A stretch of DNA of 64,000 nt, from NCBI GenBank assembly GCA_019285715.1, contig CP079108.1:2247001-2311000 (forward strand), in the 5' to 3' direction. The position numbers were made by a program, and so were the translations under genes. The stretch's first letter is position 1; every line of letters starts with the position of its first letter. The notes under the pieces were generated by a model. It had not been told where the DNA came from and did no database searches. It saw nothing but the letters and a program-made list of their open reading frames with translations. Positions 1 to 9,598 of this stretch are shown in pieces. This DNA comes from Sphingosinicellaceae bacterium. Lineage in GTDB: Bacteria > Pseudomonadota > Alphaproteobacteria > Sphingomonadales > Sphingomonadaceae.

Positions 1-390
1 GTGCGGCTGACGCCGTATGCGCACTGGGTTCCGCCGATGGGGCTGCACCGGCGCTTCGACACCTTGTTCTACGTCGCGGTCGTCGCGTCGGGAAGCGAGG
101 TCACGCCCGACGGGGTCGAGGCGGTCGCGGCGCACTGGACGACTGCAGCGAATGCGGTGGCGCAGGCGACGAACAAGGAGATCAGCGTGGTCTTCCCGAC
201 GCTCCGCAACCTCGAGCGGCTGGCGCAGTATCCGACCAGCGCGGCGCTGCTCGAACGGCTGGCGACGACAACGATGACCCGCATCCAGCCCGAGATCGTC
301 GAGCGCGACGGCGAGACCTGGCTGACGATCCCGGCGAACTGCGACTACCCGGTCACCGAGGAGCGGCTGAACAGCGTCCGCCGCCAGTAA
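1..390 (+). CDS. NUDIX hydrolase, C-terminal part (5' end outside window)
   Basis: The frame is open from the first base, so the GTG at position 1 is probably internal and the N-terminal part with the Nudix box lies upstream. The visible 129 residues match the C-terminal half of NUDT19-like NUDIX hydrolases: an L-x-PYAHWVPP segment, then RRFDTLFYVA, then a helical region. The family hydrolyses nucleoside-diphosphate-linked compounds such as CoA esters. The catalytic REx2EE box is not visible, so activity and substrate cannot be judged. The gene ends next to the convergent manA without a gap. Confidence 0.7.
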   Translation: MRLTPYAHWVPPMGLHRRFDTLFYVAVVASGSEVTPDGVEAVAAHWTTAANAVAQATNKEISVVFPTLRNLERLAQYPTSAALLERLATTTMTRIQPEIVERDGETWLTIPANCDYPVTEERLNSVRRQ

Positions 391-1248
391 TCAGGCGGCG
401 ACGTCGACGCGCGCTGTGGTCCAGAGCGCGGGGACAACGTCAGCTCCCGGATAGGCGACCAGCACTTCGGACGGCTCGTCGAACACCGCGTCGCAGGCTC
501 CGGTGGTCATCCAGACCTCGCCGCCGGTGCAGCGCTGGCCGTCGAGGGTGCCCTGCCCGCTCAGCAGTACCAGTGTCGCCGGACGATCGGCGGCCGGCTC
601 GAGCCTGACCGCGCCGTCGACGGCGATGCGCTCGATGACGAAGCTTGGTCCCTCGACCAGCGCCACCCGCCCCGCACCGAGCGCCCGTCGCGTTGCCAGG
701 TCTCGCCAAGGCGCGACGTCGGCGACCGCGACGCCCGCGGCGAGGTGAAGTTCGCGCGGCCGCCCGTAGTCGAACAGCCGGTAGGTCAGGTCGAGGTTCT
801 GCTGGATTTCGACCAGCGTGATGCCGGCGCCGATGGCGTGGATGGTCCCGGCGGGCGCGAAGATCAGGTCGCCGGCCTTGACCACCCGCCAGTCGAGCAG
901 ATGCTCGATCGAGCCGTCGAGCGCCGCCGCGGCCAGCGCGTCGGCAGCGAGCGGCTCGCGTAGCCCCAGCGCGATCGTCGCCCCGGGCACCGCCTCGAGG
1001 ATCAGCCACGCCTCGTCCTTGCCGCGCGGGTAGCCGCTTGCTAGCGCCGCAGCCTCGGGGGGATGGACCTGGACCGACAGGCGGTCGGCGGTGAACAGGA
1101 TCTTGACCAGCAGCTCGGCGGCATCGCCCTCGGGCGCGGAATAAACCATCTCGCCGATCGACGAGGCGGGCACGATGTCGGTCCACGGCGACAGGTCGCG
1201 GCGGCCCCATGGCTTTTCGAGCGCTTGCGAAGTCAGTCTGGTCGCCAC
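391..1248 (-). CDS. manA: Class I mannose-6-phosphate isomerase (cupin, Zn)
   Basis: Interconverts mannose-6-phosphate and fructose-6-phosphate in the cytoplasm, feeding GDP-mannose for polysaccharide or mannose catabolism. The 285 residues show the type I metal-site motifs in order: QVHPPE (60-65), GKDEAW (76-81) and PAGTIHAIG (132-140). The protein is shorter than the roughly 390-residue enterobacterial form and similar in length to the compact Firmicute/alphaproteobacterial forms. The start is a GTG at 1248. It stands alone and ends against the NUDIX gene. No sugar-nucleotide genes are adjacent, so the pathway it serves is not shown here. Confidence 0.9.
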   Translation of the reverse strand: MATRLTSQALEKPWGRRDLSPWTDIVPASSIGEMVYSAPEGDAAELLVKILFTADRLSVQVHPPEAAALASGYPRGKDEAWLILEAVPGATIALGLREPLAADALAAAALDGSIEHLLDWRVVKAGDLIFAPAGTIHAIGAGITLVEIQQNLDLTYRLFDYGRPRELHLAAGVAVADVAPWRDLATRRALGAGRVALVEGPSFVIERIAVDGAVRLEPAADRPATLVLLSGQGTLDGQRCTGGEVWMTTGACDAVFDEPSEVLVAYPGADVVPALWTTARVDVAA

Positions 1249-1451
1249 AATCTACACCAAGAGCCGCGACGCGGATCGAGTCCGCGCCTTTACCCGCCTA
1301 TAACGCCTCAACCATGCTGCGGCTACGGTGATGGTGCGCCGCAGCATCGAGTTGAAGCGCATTACTCGATGCGCAAGCGGCACGATCCCGCCCTGATGGC
1401 ACAGGCGACGCCGGCGCGGGTTGAGCTGCCGGAACCAGTACGGAGACCACG

Positions 1452-2129
1452 TTGCGCGTCCTGTTGTCGATCGCGCTGACGGTCGCCTTATGCTGGATCG
1501 TGGTGCGCGGCCTGGAACTGATCGCGCCCCTTCACCGTGCGTGGACACCGAGCGATTTCGCCACCGTCGGGGGTCGTGCCGACACCTGGGCACTCGCGAG
1601 CGTGCGCGACGATCCGCGCTGGTGCCGGAGTGTGCTCGCCGCCGCCCACGTGCAGTTCACGCCGATGCCCGACCGGGTCACCGGCCCCGGCTGCGGGTTC
1701 AAGGGCGCGGTGCGGCTGACGGGGCCGGAGCTGTCACCACGCGGCCCGGTGCTGACCTGCCCGCTCGCCGTCGCGTTGACATTATGGGAACGCCGCGTGG
1801 TGCGGCCGGCAGCGCGCGCCGGGCTGGGCAGCGATATCGCGGCGCTCGAACACTTCGGCACCTACAGCTGTCGGGCGATCGCCGGCAGCGACCGCCGCAG
1901 CCAGCACGCCACTGCGAACGCGATCGACATCGCCGGGTTCAGGCTGAAGCGCGGCGGCATGGTGTCGGTGCGGCGCGACTGGAAGGGCGAGCCGGCACGC
2001 GCTCAGTTCCTCCACGATACCCACGACGGCGGTTGCAGGCTGTTCGGGACAGTGCTCGGTCCCGGCTACAACGCCGCGCACCGCGACCACCTCCACCTCG
2101 ACATGGCGAACTGGAGCTATTGCCCCTGA
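1452..2129 (+). CDS. Extensin-like C-terminal domain protein, secreted
   Basis: 225 residues with an N-terminal hydrophobic segment (about 2-20) acting as signal anchor or signal peptide. The rest matches the bacterial 'extensin-like C-terminal' family (PF06904), which has a peptidase M15/LD-carboxypeptidase-like fold. The expected metal-site residues are visible: SQHATANAIDI near the middle and HRDHLHLD at the C-terminus. Several cysteines suggest disulphides in the periplasm. A cell-wall peptide-hydrolase role is an inference from the fold. The start is TTG at 1452, preceded by GGAG at a sensible distance. Ordinary in sphingomonads. Confidence 0.8.
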   Translation: MRVLLSIALTVALCWIVVRGLELIAPLHRAWTPSDFATVGGRADTWALASVRDDPRWCRSVLAAAHVQFTPMPDRVTGPGCGFKGAVRLTGPELSPRGPVLTCPLAVALTLWERRVVRPAARAGLGSDIAALEHFGTYSCRAIAGSDRRSQHATANAIDIAGFRLKRGGMVSVRRDWKGEPARAQFLHDTHDGGCRLFGTVLGPGYNAAHRDHLHLDMANWSYCP

Positions 2130-2148
2130 GGCGGGGAGATCCGCGCAG

Positions 2149-2418
2149 CTACTCGCCGTCGAGCGTCGGCGGCTCGGCGGCATCCTCCTTGAACCCGCTC
2201 GACGGTGCGGGATCGAGGCCGCGGCCGGGCTGGGTATTCGACGGCGGATCGCTGGTCGGGAAGGTCTCGTCGAGCGCGACATCGAGCTTGGCGTCCTCGC
2301 TCGACGGGTCGCGCTTCAGTCCGGCGTGGCTCTCGGCGTCGAGCGCGTCGCGATGCTCGGAATTGGGCGGCGTGTCGGCGTGGGCGAGGGGGCGCTTTTC
2401 GTCTTCGGAACCGGACAT
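2149..2418 (-). CDS. Small acidic protein of unknown function
   Basis: 89 residues from the ATG at 2418, chosen because AAGGAGAG lies about 9 bases upstream; the frame also runs further upstream to 2442. Hydrophilic, probably disordered, rich in Asp, Glu, Pro and Ser. It contains DETFPTSDPPS, a motif I associate with small hypothetical proteins of sphingomonads and rhizobia. No membrane segment, no cysteines and no catalytic motif. Function unknown. Confidence 0.6.
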   Translation of the reverse strand: MSGSEDEKRPLAHADTPPNSEHRDALDAESHAGLKRDPSSEDAKLDVALDETFPTSDPPSNTQPGRGLDPAPSSGFKEDAAEPPTLDGE

Positions 2419-2493
2419 GGCAGTGGCTCTCCTTTCCGACAAAACGGATGGGGCGGGTACGGCGTTCCGCTGCCCTCCCCGCCACCGGGTCGA

Positions 2494-4371
2494 TCAGGGT
2501 GTGGGGAGATATGGTGCCAATCCCGCCGCCACGATGCGCGCACCGGCGACGCTGAGATGGTGGCGGTCAAAATACAGCACCTGCCCGCCGCGATAGACAT
2601 CGCACCGGCCCGAGCGGCAGAGCAGGTCGCTGGGCTCGACCACCGTCACCCCATCGGCGCGCAGGCCGGCGAGCGTCGGAGCCAGATAGCGGGTCATCGC
2701 CGTGTGTTCGGCCAGAGTCACGCCATCGGGCTCGCTGAGCACCCCGCGTTGCTCCAGATGCGCGAGGTGGCGCGGCACCGGCCAGGCCTGCATCGGGACC
2801 CCGCCGAGCAGCACGACCGTACGCCCTCCGGTCCGCAAGCGTGCGATCGTCGCGGCGAGTGCCTGCGGAAGGCCCGGGCGCCGCTGGTTTGCCGGGTTGG
2901 CCCAGAAACCGACGATGAACAACGTGCGGATGCCAGGATGAGCGTCGAGGTACGACACGACCTCGCGGTTCCGGGCCGCGCAGGCATCGCCGAGCGAAAC
3001 CAATCCGAGGACGGGTGTGCAGTCCGAGGTCGTCTCGGACACCAGCGACTGGCCGCGCACCCGGGCAAGTTCGCCCAATGCATAGCTCATCTCGACACCG
3101 TGACTGTCGCCCCACAGCAGGGCCGCAGGCGGCACATCCGCTCCGAACCGGCACGGCGGTATGCCGGGCGGGTCGTCCTGCTGGCGGTGGCAGGCGTCGC
3201 GTCGCGGACTCACTCCCTTAGATGCCGCGTCGAGGGCCAGCACCTCCGGGGCGAAGCGCTGCGGCCACCCGCGGGCCGCAACACCCGCGATCGAGACGAC
3301 GACGATCGACGCCGCTGCCACGCCCGCGAGCTTGAACAGCCGGGCTTGCGGCACCCACTGCGAGTTTCGAAACGGCCGCTCGACGGTGCGCCACGACAGC
3401 GCCGCCAGCACGAACGACACGGCAATGGCGGCCACCGTCCAGCCGCCCGTCAGCCGCCGGTCGGTCGCGTATTCCGCGAACACGATGACCGGCCAGTGCC
3501 ACAGATAGAGCGAATAGGAGATCTGCCCGACGAACACGACGGGCCGCAGGCTCAGCAGGCGCCCGACCGCCGTTCCCTCTGCGGCGTGGATCAGCGCCGC
3601 GGCCCCCAGCACCGGGAGCAGCGCGGCGGCACCGGGGAAGGCGGTTGCGGGGGTGAACGCCACCACTGCCCAGCCGATCGCAGCGAGCCCGGCGACCGCG
3701 ACGACCTCGCGCGCCCGCCGGTCGGTCACGGCCGGCACCGCACCGACCGCCAGCAAGGCCCCCGCCATCAACTCCCACGCGCGGGTCGGCAGCAGGTAAA
3801 AGGCGAACTCGGGGTGAGTCCGGGTCAGCACGATGCACAGTGCCAGCGACCCCACGAAGATCGCTGCAAGCACATGCAGGAGCGAGCGCGCGCCGTAGCG
3901 GTGGAGCAGGATCAGCAGCAGCGGGAAGACGATGTAGAACTGCTCCTCGACCGCCAGCGACCAGGTGTGCAGCATCGGCTTGCTGTGCGCGGCGGCGTCG
4001 AAATAGCCCGCCTCCGACCAGAACAGGATGTTCGAACCGGACAGCAGCGCCGCGATCACCGACCGCGGCACCATCCGGAAATCACCCGGAAAATACAGCC
4101 ACGCCGCTCCCGCCAGCACCGCCACCATCACCGCGACCAGCGCCGGCAGGATGCGCCGGATGCGACGTTCGTAGAAGCGCACGATCGAGAAGCGCTGCTC
4201 GTCGACCTCGCGCGCGATGATCCCGGTGATCAGGAAGCCCGAGATCACGAAGAACACGTCGACACCGACGAAGCCGCCCGGCAGTCCGGACACGCCAGCG
4301 TGAAACAGCAGCACCGGCAGGATGGCGACCGTGCGCAGGCCGTCGATCTCGGGGCGATACGCGCGGCTCAC
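2494..4371 (-). CDS. OafA/YrhL-type acyltransferase 3 with C-terminal SGNH domain
   Basis: Integral membrane O-acyltransferase that probably transfers acetyl groups to a cell-surface polysaccharide. About 625 residues: an N-terminal acyltransferase-3 domain with many membrane helices, carrying YRPEIDGLRTVAILPVLLFH, then GGFVGVDVFFVISGFLIT and HTWSLAVEEQFYIVFP. A C-terminal SGNH hydrolase-like domain carries GDSH and a D-x-HHLS motif near the end. The frame is open up to 4662, where it would overlap uvrA and its promoter. The family normally starts a few residues before YRPEIDG, so the GTG at 4371 is taken; the start is uncertain. Confidence 0.85.
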   Translation of the reverse strand: MSRAYRPEIDGLRTVAILPVLLFHAGVSGLPGGFVGVDVFFVISGFLITGIIAREVDEQRFSIVRFYERRIRRILPALVAVMVAVLAGAAWLYFPGDFRMVPRSVIAALLSGSNILFWSEAGYFDAAAHSKPMLHTWSLAVEEQFYIVFPLLLILLHRYGARSLLHVLAAIFVGSLALCIVLTRTHPEFAFYLLPTRAWELMAGALLAVGAVPAVTDRRAREVVAVAGLAAIGWAVVAFTPATAFPGAAALLPVLGAAALIHAAEGTAVGRLLSLRPVVFVGQISYSLYLWHWPVIVFAEYATDRRLTGGWTVAAIAVSFVLAALSWRTVERPFRNSQWVPQARLFKLAGVAAASIVVVSIAGVAARGWPQRFAPEVLALDAASKGVSPRRDACHRQQDDPPGIPPCRFGADVPPAALLWGDSHGVEMSYALGELARVRGQSLVSETTSDCTPVLGLVSLGDACAARNREVVSYLDAHPGIRTLFIVGFWANPANQRRPGLPQALAATIARLRTGGRTVVLLGGVPMQAWPVPRHLAHLEQRGVLSEPDGVTLAEHTAMTRYLAPTLAGLRADGVTVVEPSDLLCRSGRCDVYRGGQVLYFDRHHLSVAGARIVAAGLAPYLPTP

Positions 4372-4597
4372 CGGCGAGCCGGGCGGGATGCGCCTGTCGA
4401 TCCGAACTCGACCACGAACGCCCTCCTGTCGCTGGAGTGGGTGATCGTTCGATAGTTCATCGATCTTAACGCTTTGCCTATTGGCGGTACTGCCAGGCCC
4501 GGCACCAGCGCGCGGCAAGCGCCGGACCTTCCGCCGCGCTTGCGAGTTGGGCCTTTCCTCCCCATCTAGCGACATCCGCAGGGCGCTTGCGCGACCC

Positions 4598-4612
4598 GAA
4601 CAAATCTGGAAC
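4598..4612 (+). promoter_or_regulatory. LexA (SOS) box upstream of uvrA
   Basis: The sequence GAAC-AAATCTG-GAAC lies 11 bases before the uvrA start codon. This is the reverse complement of GTTC-N7-GTTC, the direct-repeat LexA operator described for alphaproteobacteria. UvrA is a classic SOS gene, so position and target agree. Both half-sites match exactly. Confidence 0.8.
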
Positions 4613-4623
4613 AAACTCTTCTT

Positions 4624-7491
4624 ATGCTGACCCACATCAAGGTGCGCGGCGCGCGCGAGCATAATCTCAAGGGCGTCGACGTCGACCTGCCGCGCGACAG
4701 CCTGGTGGTCATCACCGGGCTCTCAGGCTCGGGCAAGTCGTCGCTCGCGTTCGACACCATCTATGCCGAGGGCCAGCGCCGCTACGTCGAGTCCCTGTCC
4801 GCCTACGCGCGCCAGTTCCTCGAGCTGATGTCGAAGCCCGACGTCGACCACATCGACGGCCTGTCGCCCGCAATCAGCATCGAGCAGAAGACCACGTCGA
4901 AGAACCCGCGCTCGACGGTCGCCACCGTCACCGAGATCTACGACTACATGCGCCTGCTGTGGGCGCGCGTCGGGGTGCCGTACTCGCCCGCCACCGGCCT
5001 GCCGATCACCGCCCAGCAGGTCAGCCAGATGGTCGACCGCGTCCTCGACCTGCCCGAAGGCACCCGCCTGCTGTTGCTCGCCCCGATCGTCCGCGGCCGC
5101 AAGGGCGAGTACAAGAAGGAGCTCGGCCAGCTCCAGAAGGACGGCTACCAGCGCGTCAAGATCGACGGCACCCTGTACGACATCGACGACGCCCCGGCGC
5201 TCGACAAGAAGTACAAGCACGACATCGACGTCGTCGTCGACCGCATCGTCGTCCGCCCCGACGCCGCCTCGCGCATCGCCGAAAGCTTCGAGGCGGCGCT
5301 CAAGCTCGCGGACGGCCTCGCCATCGTCGAGTTCGCCGACCCGCCGCTGACCCCCGACGGCGAGCACGTCGCCGACGCGAGTCCTGAGCGCATCACCTTC
5401 TCCGAGAAGTTCGCCTGCCCGGTCTCCGGCTTCACCATCGCCGAGATCGAGCCGCGCCTGTTCTCCTTCAACGCCCCGCAAGGTGCCTGCCCCGCCTGCG
5501 ACGGTCTCGGCGAGAAGCTTTACTTCGACCCCGATCTGATCGTCCCCAACCAGGCGCTGACCATCGCTCAGGGCGCCGTCATGCCCTGGGCCAAGTCGCA
5601 GCCGCCCTCCCCTTATTACATGCAGGTCCTTGCCTCGATCGCGCGCGCCTACGACTTCACCCTCAAGACCAAATGGTCCGACCTCACGCCCGCGCAGCAG
5701 GCCGCCGTCCTCACCGGCACCGGCCCCCGCGCCATCGCGCTCCGCTTCGAGGACGGCCGCAAGTCCTATGAGGTCACCAAGCCCTTCGAAGGCGTCATCG
5801 CCAACCTCGACAAGCGCTTCCGCGCCACCGAATCCGCCTGGATGCGCGAGGAGCTGTCGCGCTACCAGTCGTCGGCCCCGTGCGAGGTCTGCCACGGCGC
5901 CCGCCTCAAGCCCGAGGCGCTCAGCGTCAAGATCGCCGGCGAGTCCATCGCCGACGCGGTCCGCCGTCCTGTCTCGCAAGCCTATGCCTGGGCCACCACC
6001 CTAGCGGACAAGCTCACCCCCAAGGAGCGCCAGATCGGTGAGCGCATCCTCAAGGAAATTACCGAGCGCCTCGGCTTCCTCAACAATGTCGGCCTCGAAT
6101 ACCTCAGCCTCGACCGCAAGTCCGGCACGCTGTCGGGCGGCGAGAGCCAGCGCATCCGCCTCGCCTCCCAGATCGGCTCCGGCCTGTCCGGCGTCCTCTA
6201 CGTCCTCGACGAGCCCTCGATCGGCCTCCACCAGCGCGACAACGACCGGCTGCTCGTGACCCTGAAGCGCCTCCGCGACCTCGGCAACACCGTGCTGGTG
6301 GTCGAGCATGACGAAGACGCGATCCGCACCGCCGACTACATCGTCGACATGGGCCCGGGCGCGGGCGTCCACGGCGGCGCGGTCGTCGCCGAGGGCAGCC
6401 TGCAGGACATCCTCGACAACCCGAACTCGATCACCGGCGACTATCTCAGCGGCCGCCGCAGCGTCCCCGTGCCCGCCAAGCGCCGCAAGGGCAGCGGCAA
6501 GAAGCTCACCGTCAAGGGCGCGCGCTCCAACAACCTGCAGAACGTCACCGCGAGCATCCCGCTCGGCACCTTCACCTGCGTCACCGGGGTCTCGGGCTCG
6601 GGCAAGTCGACCTTCACCATCGACACGCTCTATGCGTCGGCCGCGCGCACCCTGAACGGCGCGCGCATCCTCAGCGGCGCGCACGACGAGGTCACCGGCC
6701 TCCAGTATCTCGACAAGGTCATCGACATCGACCAGTCGCCGATCGGCCGCACGCCGCGCTCCAACCCCGCCACCTACACCGGCGCCTTCACCAACATCCG
6801 CGACTGGTTCGCCGGCCTGCCCGAGTCTCTGGCGCGCGGCTACAAGCCCGGGCGCTTCAGCTTCAACGTCAAGGGCGGGCGCTGCGAGGCGTGCACCGGC
6901 GACGGGCTGATCAAGATCGAGATGCACTTCCTCCCCGACGTCTACGTCACCTGCGACGTCTGCCACGGCCACCGCTACAACCGCGAGACGCTGGAGGTGA
7001 AGTTCAAGGGCAAGTCGATCGCCGACGTGCTCGAGATGAACGTCGAGGACGGCGTCGAGTTCTTCAAGGCCGTCCCGCCGATCCGCGACAAGCTCGCGAT
7101 GCTCCACGAGGTCGGGCTCGGCTACGTCAAGATCGGCCAGCAGGCGACGACCCTCAGCGGCGGCGAGGCCCAGCGCGTCAAGCTGGCGAAGGAGCTCAGC
7201 CGCCGGGCCACCGGCAGCACGCTCTACATCCTCGACGAGCCCACCACCGGCCTCCACTTCGAGGACGTCCGCAAGCTCCTCGAAGTCCTCCACGCCCTCG
7301 TCGACCAGGGCAACACCGTCGTCGTCATCGAGCACAACCTCGAAGTCATCAAGACCGCCGACTGGGTCATCGACCTCGGCCCAGACGGCGGCGACAAGGG
7401 CGGCGAGATCGTCGCGGTGGGGACACCCGAGGCGGTGGCGAAGTGCGCGCGGAGCTGGACGGGGGGGTATTTGAAGGGGTTGTTGGGGTAG
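4624..7491 (+). CDS. uvrA: UvrABC system protein A
   Basis: Damage-recognition ATPase of nucleotide excision repair; dimerises and loads UvrB. 955 residues, full length for the family. Visible are the first Walker [10 protein letters not shown] near the N-terminus, paired CxxC zinc modules in both halves (for example CPACDGLG and CEACTGDG with CDVCHGHRY), a second Walker [10 protein letters not shown], and two ABC signatures (TLSGGESQR and TLSGGEAQR) followed by LDEPS/LDEPT Walker B motifs. Preceded by a LexA box. The 3' end is followed at once by the AT-rich RloAB island, but the gene is intact. Confidence 0.97.
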   Translation: MLTHIKVRGAREHNLKGVDVDLPRDSLVVITGLSGSGKSSLAFDTIYAEGQRRYVESLSAYARQFLELMSKPDVDHIDGLSPAISIEQKTTSKNPRSTVATVTEIYDYMRLLWARVGVPYSPATGLPITAQQVSQMVDRVLDLPEGTRLLLLAPIVRGRKGEYKKELGQLQKDGYQRVKIDGTLYDIDDAPALDKKYKHDIDVVVDRIVVRPDAASRIAESFEAALKLADGLAIVEFADPPLTPDGEHVADASPERITFSEKFACPVSGFTIAEIEPRLFSFNAPQGACPACDGLGEKLYFDPDLIVPNQALTIAQGAVMPWAKSQPPSPYYMQVLASIARAYDFTLKTKWSDLTPAQQAAVLTGTGPRAIALRFEDGRKSYEVTKPFEGVIANLDKRFRATESAWMREELSRYQSSAPCEVCHGARLKPEALSVKIAGESIADAVRRPVSQAYAWATTLADKLTPKERQIGERILKEITERLGFLNNVGLEYLSLDRKSGTLSGGESQRIRLASQIGSGLSGVLYVLDEPSIGLHQRDNDRLLVTLKRLRDLGNTVLVVEHDEDAIRTADYIVDMGPGAGVHGGAVVAEGSLQDILDNPNSITGDYLSGRRSVPVPAKRRKGSGKKLTVKGARSNNLQNVTASIPLGTFTCVTGVSGSGKSTFTIDTLYASAARTLNGARILSGAHDEVTGLQYLDKVIDIDQSPIGRTPRSNPATYTGAFTNIRDWFAGLPESLARGYKPGRFSFNVKGGRCEACTGDGLIKIEMHFLPDVYVTCDVCHGHRYNRETLEVKFKGKSIADVLEMNVEDGVEFFKAVPPIRDKLAMLHEVGLGYVKIGQQATTLSGGEAQRVKLAKELSRRATGSTLYILDEPTTGLHFEDVRKLLEVLHALVDQGNTVVVIEHNLEVIKTADWVIDLGPDGGDKGGEIVAVGTPEAVAKCARSWTGGYLKGLLG

Positions 7492-7570
7492 TAACTGGGA
7501 TAAGCTTTACAACAAGGCCCGGTTTGAGCATAAAGTTTGCCAGAATCGTTATTTATGGTTGGGCTAAGCG

Positions 7571-8842
7571 ATGCTGGTACGGTTTTCAATCAGAAATTTC
7601 CGATCGTTTCGCGACGAGCAGACTCTAACCCTTGAGGCCGGGAGGCAGACGACCGCACGGCGTGGAAGAAGTTTTGCAACGGGCTTGAAGACTGCGCCTA
7701 TGCTACTGAAAGGTGCGGTAATCTACGGTGCCAACTCCGGTGGAAAATCCAATCTTGTCCGCGCGATGTCATTTTTGCAGCTGTTTGTAGCAAACTCCGC
7801 TAGAAGTGGACAGATTGGAGATGTGTTGGACGTTGACGCATATCGTCTCGATCCAGCACTTTTAGATGAGCCCAGTCAGTTCGAAATTATTTTTATCGTT
7901 GATAGAACAACCTATCAGTATGGGTTTGCAGTCGATCAGCAGAAGATTCATCATGAATGGTTGTACGAGACAGCATTTGAGGGGCGTCTTAGGCACATTT
8001 TTAGTCGAGACATAAGGTCTGATGGAAATTATGATTGGTACGTTAATTCACGCGTACGCGGAGAGCGTAAACTGTGGCAAGAATCTACACGGCCTAATGC
8101 TCTTTTCCTGTCTGTAGCAGTCCAGCTTAACTCAGTCGAATTTCAAGAACCATTTGAGTGGCTTAGTGGAAAGTTTCGCGTTTTGCTTGGACAAGAACAG
8201 ATAAGTCAATCTGTCACTTCTTCTATTTGTCATGCTGCGGAAGGTAAAACGTCTGTCTTGGATATCTTGCGTTCGGTGGATCCGGGTGTTTGTGATGTCA
8301 TAACAACTGAAGAAGATTTTCGCGAAAGCGACTTACCAGAAGATCTTCCAAATGAGGTGCGCACAGAAGTCATAAAGAACATGAAGGGGCGCAAATTATA
8401 TCAGGCAGAGATCGCGCGTAGATCGATCAACGGGGATCTTGTGAGCTTTGATATGGAAGACGAATCCACTGGCACGAATATTTTGTACAACTTAGCTGGT
8501 CCTTGGCTTGAGACCCTTAAGCGTGGTTATACTTTGGTTATTGATGAACTAGATAGCGGATTACATCCTCTTGCGCTGAAGGCGTTAGTTTCAATGTTTT
8601 TTGACTCGAGCAAAAATACTAGTAACGCTCAGCTTATTATAACCTGTCATGAGGCGACACTTCTTCGAGAAAACATGCTGCGCTCAGATCAAGTTTGGTT
8701 TATCGATAAAACACCTGAGGCTGGGTCTCGTTTGTACCCGCTTTCGGAGTTTAAGCCGAAGCAGAACGAGTCATTCTTGCGGGGTTATCTAGGAGGGCGA
8801 TATGGTGGGATACCCGTAACGCGTTCGTACCATGACGCGTAG
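7571..8842 (+). CDS. RloA-like AAA ATPase (AAA_15/COG1106), probable defence component
   Basis: 423 residues, OLD/SMC-like ABC ATPase of the AAA_15 group. It starts with the typical MLVRFSIRNFRSFRDE, has Walker A GANSGGKS (53-60) and Walker B LVIDELDSGLHP with D325-E326, followed by LIITCHEATLL. Such ATPases pair with TOPRIM-like or RloB effectors in anti-phage systems (RloAB next to type I restriction loci; AbiL and PARIS use a comparable layout). The downstream gene overlaps by 11 bases, so the two are co-translated. Codon use is AT-rich, unlike all neighbours. Cytoplasmic. The trigger is not known; defence is inferred from family and context. Confidence 0.85.
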   Translation: MLVRFSIRNFRSFRDEQTLTLEAGRQTTARRGRSFATGLKTAPMLLKGAVIYGANSGGKSNLVRAMSFLQLFVANSARSGQIGDVLDVDAYRLDPALLDEPSQFEIIFIVDRTTYQYGFAVDQQKIHHEWLYETAFEGRLRHIFSRDIRSDGNYDWYVNSRVRGERKLWQESTRPNALFLSVAVQLNSVEFQEPFEWLSGKFRVLLGQEQISQSVTSSICHAAEGKTSVLDILRSVDPGVCDVITTEEDFRESDLPEDLPNEVRTEVIKNMKGRKLYQAEIARRSINGDLVSFDMEDESTGTNILYNLAGPWLETLKRGYTLVIDELDSGLHPLALKALVSMFFDSSKNTSNAQLIITCHEATLLRENMLRSDQVWFIDKTPEAGSRLYPLSEFKPKQNESFLRGYLGGRYGGIPVTRSYHDA

Positions 8843-9503
8843 TAGGCCTCAGCTGAGTTACAGAGGGCCTGCGCTCCTTGGACGTCGGCAAGAAATATAT
8901 GCCCCGCAGCGTCGGATTGCTATTGTCTGTGAAGGTTCGTGTACTGAACCCTATTATCTCGATGGGTTGCGGCAGGAATTCCTGTTGAGCAATATTCGAG
9001 TTTACGGAGAGGAGTGTGGTAGCGATCCGCTAAGCGTTGTGAAATACGCTCTGGCAGTATATCGTGAAGACTCATCAATTGATACTGTATATTGCGTTAT
9101 TGATAGGGATGAGCATACGACGTTTAATCCTGCTCTTCAGCTTGCTCGTCAGGAACGTAGGAACGGGGTTCCGATAACTACGATCGTGTCTCATCCAACG
9201 TTCGAGTATTGGTATCTCCTGCATTTTCGATTCTCAAGAAGGACGATTGTGCGAACAGGAGGCCGTTCACCTGGTGACAATATGATTCGATCTTTGAAGG
9301 CCGAGATTCCTGCTTACGGTAAATCTGACAAAGGTATTTTTGCTCAGCTAAAGGATCGATTGCCGCAAGCTCTGACCCATGCGCGGAGGGCGCGCCAACA
9401 AGCGCGAGCTGATGGAGAGCCTAAGCCTTCGACCGACATGGACTTGCTAGTTTCATCTTTGATAAAACTTAAAGAAGAACGAGACCGTCTTGGTCGATAT
9501 TAA
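8832..9503 (+). CDS. rloB: RloB family TOPRIM-like protein, partner of the ATPase
   Basis: 223 residues matching RloB (PF13707). Visible are IVCEGSCTEPYYLDGL with the acidic E34, the DxD-like VIDRDEH (D91, D93), and SHPTFEYWYLLHF (120-132), the family signature in which F-E-x-W precedes a hydrophobic helix. The acidic residues are arranged as in TOPRIM/OLD nucleases, so a nuclease effector is plausible but not proven. It overlaps the ATPase gene by 11 bases. AT-rich codon use marks it as transferred together with the ATPase. No antitoxin- or methylase-like gene accompanies the pair. Confidence 0.85.
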   Translation: MTRSRPQLSYRGPALLGRRQEIYAPQRRIAIVCEGSCTEPYYLDGLRQEFLLSNIRVYGEECGSDPLSVVKYALAVYREDSSIDTVYCVIDRDEHTTFNPALQLARQERRNGVPITTIVSHPTFEYWYLLHFRFSRRTIVRTGGRSPGDNMIRSLKAEIPAYGKSDKGIFAQLKDRLPQALTHARRARQQARADGEPKPSTDMDLLVSSLIKLKEERDRLGRY

Positions 9504-9598
9504 CTGCATGGAAGCTTGGGCTATAGAGTGTCGTTTATCTGTCGCTAGTTTCGGCACAAGTCGCCGTGTAACTGTACTAAACCGTTAGGCCGCCTTCG

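Larger units (their letters stand above)
7492..9598. other. AT-rich genomic island between uvrA and the SRAP gene
   Basis: Base composition changes abruptly after the uvrA stop: by eye GC falls from about two thirds to the mid-40s percent, codon third positions are often A or T, and GC-rich composition resumes at the SRAP gene. The segment holds only the RloA/RloB pair. I see no integrase, transposase, tRNA or clear flanking direct repeat, so the route of entry is not visible. Confidence 0.75.

Noticed and set aside
2326-4455. 709-residue open frame antisense to the acyltransferase
   Set aside because: Arg/Gln/His-rich shadow frame; the opposite strand codes a clear OafA-type protein with all motifs.
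4723-5979. 418-residue frame antisense to uvrA, and a similar one at 6001-7335
   Set aside because: Asp/Val/Gly-rich shadows of uvrA codons; no RBS and no recognisable motifs.
7492-9598. Island as part of a prophage or integrative element
   Set aside because: No integrase, transposase, tRNA target or convincing flanking direct repeats are visible; AAGCTT on both sides is too short to count.
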